64,000 bases of DNA from CAZKHG01 sp964552655. GTDB lineage: Bacteria > Bacteroidota > Bacteroidia > Bacteroidales > Tenuifilaceae. This document shows positions 61,534 through 64,000 of this stretch, in pieces. Below the pieces are notes generated by a model. The model searched no databases and was not told where the DNA came from. It worked only from the letters and a program-made list of their open reading frames with translations. The first letter of the stretch is position 1, and every line of letters starts with the position of its first letter. The stretch lies in the NCBI GenBank assembly GCA_964552655.1, contig CAZKHG010000016.1, positions 1 through 64,000 on the forward strand, given 5' to 3'. The position numbers and the translations under genes were made by a program.

Positions 61534-64000
61534 CTAATTTTCTGAATATTCAACATGCTTCTTGTAGGCCCATACACTTAACGAAGCAAGAACAAAAACG
61601 ATAATATAAACATATATTGGAACTGAGGCGGCATCACCTCCTGCATAAGAATGCAGCCCTGATAAAAAGTAGTTCACCCCAAAGTAAGTCATCAAAACAG
61701 ATGAAAATGCAAACAGGGACATGGCGTTGAATGCAAAAATCCCCCTGAACGGTTTTATCATTCTCGAATGTATCACAAAGCTGTAAACAATCATGGTTAT
61801 CAGCGACCAGGTTTCCTTTGGATCCCAGCCCCAATATCTCCCCCATGATTCATTTGCCCAAACGGCACCTAAGAATGTTCCGATTGTTAAAAGATACAAG
61901 CCTATGGTTAGGGTTTTGTAGTTGATCAGAGTTAGCTCATCTATCGTATTTGAAATCCTCTGGTAGTTTTTCCGTTCTGCTAATGAATACAGAACCATAA
62001 CGACTAAGCCCAGTATCGCTCCCAAACCAAGAAAACCATAGCTGCTGGTTATTATTGAAACATGCAAAGTAAGCCAGTAGGATTTCAGTACAGGAACAAG
62101 GTTCGTAATTTCCGGATCCATAAAGCTTAAATGGGCTACAAGTAATGTTAATGCGGCCAGGATGGCGGTTGCTGAAATGGCAAATGGAGATTTTCTGCTA
62201 AATATAAACCCGGCTAACAACGTAGCCCATGAAATAAAAATCATTGATTCATACCCATTACTCATCGGGGCATGCCCTGCTATGTACCACCTTAAAATCA
62301 ATCCTATTGTATGGAATACAAAACCGGCAAAAAGAAATATCTTAAGGTATTTAACATATACGTCTATTTTTCGGTTTACTGAAATCACCCCAACAACTAA
62401 AAAGATAAAAAGAACCAAACCTAATGTTGCATAAAATGGGAACAATCTTTCAAAGATATTTGCCTTATAGTAAAACAGTTCAACCTTAACTCTTGATTTA
62501 GCAGGCAGATCATAACCGGCAAACTTGTTTTGATAATCGGATATGGAATGGATAAAATCATAAGCCAGCTTAAAGTTACCTGAAGAAGAACCTTTTTTCA
62601 GCTCATCATAAATAAGATTGGTAATATTAGTCAGGTACAATGAATCCTCCTTGCTGGAAGCGAATTGTATTGCCTGTTCCGGGGTATTCCATTTCAAAGA
62701 GCTATCCTTTGATGGGAAAAACCTGAAAAACTCCCCTTTATAAATCATGTAAAGGATATTTACCCTTTCATCAATTTTGATTATTTCCTTATCGAACTTA
62801 TTTCTGGCGTTAGCTGGTTTGGAGTAAGATTCATTCAAATAGTTACCAATCTTATAGTTTCCACCCTCAACTGAAAAATCAACAATATCGGCAAATGAAG
62901 CGTAATCGGTTTTTATCCCAATAATCTTTTTAACCTCATTATTTGATATTTTAATCAGGGGTTCATGTTGCCAATTCCAAAAATCGTAGGCAAACCCCAG
63001 GAATACCTGCATTGAGGAAAAACCTTTGTAATCTGATTCACGGCTGACCTTTCTAAGAATGTCGTTACTAAGCGTGAAAAGGGGCTTAGTCCTTCCCCCC
63101 TGATCCTGAACTAATACCTTTCCAAATTCATTTGCCGCCTGTTTATCGGCAACAAATTTCTGCGGATTAGCAAGCAGAGAAATGGAGGGAGTCAAGATTA
63201 AAATCAGGAAAATACCTGCTTTACCAATGGTTTTGCTGAGCATACTCTTTGAAACTGTCCAGAATGCAGAGTTTTTATTAAGTAATGATAGTATTAGGAA
63301 AAGGAAAAGCAGGATGTACCCGGTGTAGGTTACCATCATGCCTGCTAAATCCTTATTTATTGATAGAATGGTTCCCATCTCATCATTATCATACGATGAC
63401 TGATAGAATCGATATCCTTTGTATTTCAGGATGTTGTTCATGTAGATTGAGAAAGGTTTTTCCACTCGATTTGCAGAGTCGATGAGGGTTACATTGCTCT
63501 TGTAGGATGAAGGGCTGTTTGAACCCGGGTATCTTTCCAGAATAAAATCGTTTAGTTTGATTTTGAATGGCAATTTTTGCTCCTTTGAACCATATTTAAT
63601 TATAGCCAGATAGTTCTCATTTTCAAATGTGGAAACAGGTTGAATATCATCGCCTTCCCATAAGAACATGCTTTTGGACCTATTGCCGTAACTTAGCTCA
63701 AACTCCAGTGCATTCCGCCTTAGCTCTTTCATGGAATGAACATTTGGTACAGGTCTGATCTCGGCACTTTTACTGAATTTTTGCAGAATTACCTTTATGG
63801 ATCCCACGTTATATACTTTCATAAAGTCACATGGAACTGGTTTATTCGCCTCATGTTCTATGGTTTGCTGCGACCTCATGTCCATTTCGCTGAATTTTGC
63901 TTTGGATACAATATAGAGACTATCTTTAATCAGGCTTAACCTGACGTCAACAGTGTCAAAATCTGTAAAACCAAATTTAAAACCGCTGAAATTCAAAACG
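61534..64000 (-). CDS. ccsBA: CcsBA-type cytochrome c synthase (5' end cut by window)
   Basis: 820 residues are visible and the frame remains open to the window edge, so the N-terminus is missing. The first part resembles ResB/CcsB (large periplasmic loop, then membrane segments near residues 210 and 255). The C-terminal half is CcsA, with many membrane segments and the haem-binding WWD motif WANESWGRYWGWDPKETWS. The protein carries haem across the inner membrane and attaches it to apocytochromes c (system II). Its presence implies c-type cytochromes, such as NrfA-type nitrite reductase, in an organism that also makes hydrogenases. Confidence 0.9.
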   Translation of the reverse strand, partial: VLNFSGFKFGFTDFDTVDVRLSLIKDSLYIVSKAKFSEMDMRSQQTIEHEANKPVPCDFMKVYNVGSIKVILQKFSKSAEIRPVPNVHSMKELRRNALEFELSYGNRSKSMFLWEGDDIQPVSTFENENYLAIIKYGSKEQKLPFKIKLNDFILERYPGSNSPSSYKSNVTLIDSANRVEKPFSIYMNNILKYKGYRFYQSSYDNDEMGTILSINKDLAGMMVTYTGYILLFLFLILSLLNKNSAFWTVSKSMLSKTIGKAGIFLILILTPSISLLANPQKFVADKQAANEFGKVLVQDQGGRTKPLFTLSNDILRKVSRESDYKGFSSMQVFLGFAYDFWNWQHEPLIKISNNEVKKIIGIKTDYASFADIVDFSVEGGNYKIGNYLNESYSKPANARNKFDKEIIKIDERVNILYMIYKGEFFRFFPSKDSSLKWNTPEQAIQFASSKEDSLYLTNITNLIYDELKKGSSSGNFKLAYDFIHSISDYQNKFAGYDLPAKSRVKVELFYYKANIFERLFPFYATLGLVLFIFLVVGVISVNRKIDVYVKYLKIFLFAGFVFHTIGLILRWYIAGHAPMSNGYESMIFISWATLLAGFIFSRKSPFAISATAILAALTLLVAHLSFMDPEITNLVPVLKSYWLTLHVSIITSSYGFLGLGAILGLVVMVLYSLAERKNYQRISNTIDELTLINYKTLTIGLYLLTIGTFLGAVWANESWGRYWGWDPKETWSLITMIVYSFVIHSRMIKPFRGIFAFNAMSLFAFSSVLMTYFGVNYFLSGLHSYAGGDAASVPIYVYIIVFVLASLSVWAYKKHVEYSEN

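Overview
This window reads as a chromosomal segment of an anaerobic or microaerophilic Bacteroidota, probably of the Bacteroidales/Marinilabiliales kind. The evidence is an AT-rich base composition, TAnnTTTG-type -7 promoter elements, few Shine-Dalgarno sequences, a TonB-linked outer-membrane receptor with a carboxypeptidase-like N-terminal domain, PD40/TPR envelope proteins, GH3 and GH29 hydrolases, and a fused CcsBA cytochrome c synthase. The species cannot be named from this evidence. I saw no rRNA, tRNA, IS element, prophage or CRISPR array.

Layout. 0-6 kb: the 3' end of an unidentified gene, a LiaF-like membrane protein with a LytS/LytTR two-component pair, and a very large metallopeptidase/PD40/beta-barrel protein. 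6-21 kb: an [FeFe]-hydrogenase island. On the minus strand, read from the right, are hydC-, hydB- and hydA-like genes, an H-cluster protein fused to a histidine kinase, two receiver proteins (one fused to a second kinase), rex, ribF, a TM1266-type regulator and hydG. Diverging on the plus strand are a [2Fe-2S] protein, an H-cluster/PAS protein and a SpoIIE-type PP2C phosphatase. 21-31 kb: two M14 peptidase paralogues around a DAACS symporter and a PD40/SPOR protein. 31-39 kb: a 1075-residue protein built from exact 91-residue repeats, an acetyltransferase-like protein, PAP2, CHAD and GH3 proteins. 39-45 kb: an OstA/SurA/PpiC envelope-biogenesis operon. 45-55.6 kb: guaB, recQ, DUF5063, a DEDD exonuclease, an RlmI-type methyltransferase, a TonB-linked receptor and an alpha-L-fucosidase. 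55.6-60.1 kb: a second hydrogenase operon with all canonical motifs. 60-64 kb: a zinc-ribbon protein, an RRM protein and ccsBA (cut by the window edge).

The most interesting system is the first hydrogenase island. The 56-60 kb operon encodes a canonical NAD(H)-linked [FeFe] hydrogenase. In the 13-17 kb trimer, HydA keeps the four cysteines that bind the [4Fe-4S] part of the H-cluster, but the catalytic proton-transfer Cys is Asn, a Glu of the relay is Ile, and the L2 Lys is Arg. Its HydB partner has lost most N-terminal [2Fe-2S] cysteines. The two neighbouring sensory H-cluster proteins carry Asp and Ala at the same catalytic position. All this sits with kinase, receiver and phosphatase modules. 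I infer that the whole trimer has been turned into a redox or H2-sensing input module that may control the canonical enzyme.

Regulation visible in the DNA supports a redox circuit. Near-identical Rex-type boxes (TTGTTA-N6-TAACA) lie at the promoters of the TM1266/hydG operon and of the catalytic hydrogenase operon, and rex itself lies in the island. Upstream of the liaF operon, two TTCACCGA direct repeats lie exactly 21 bp apart, the geometry expected of a LytTR operator.
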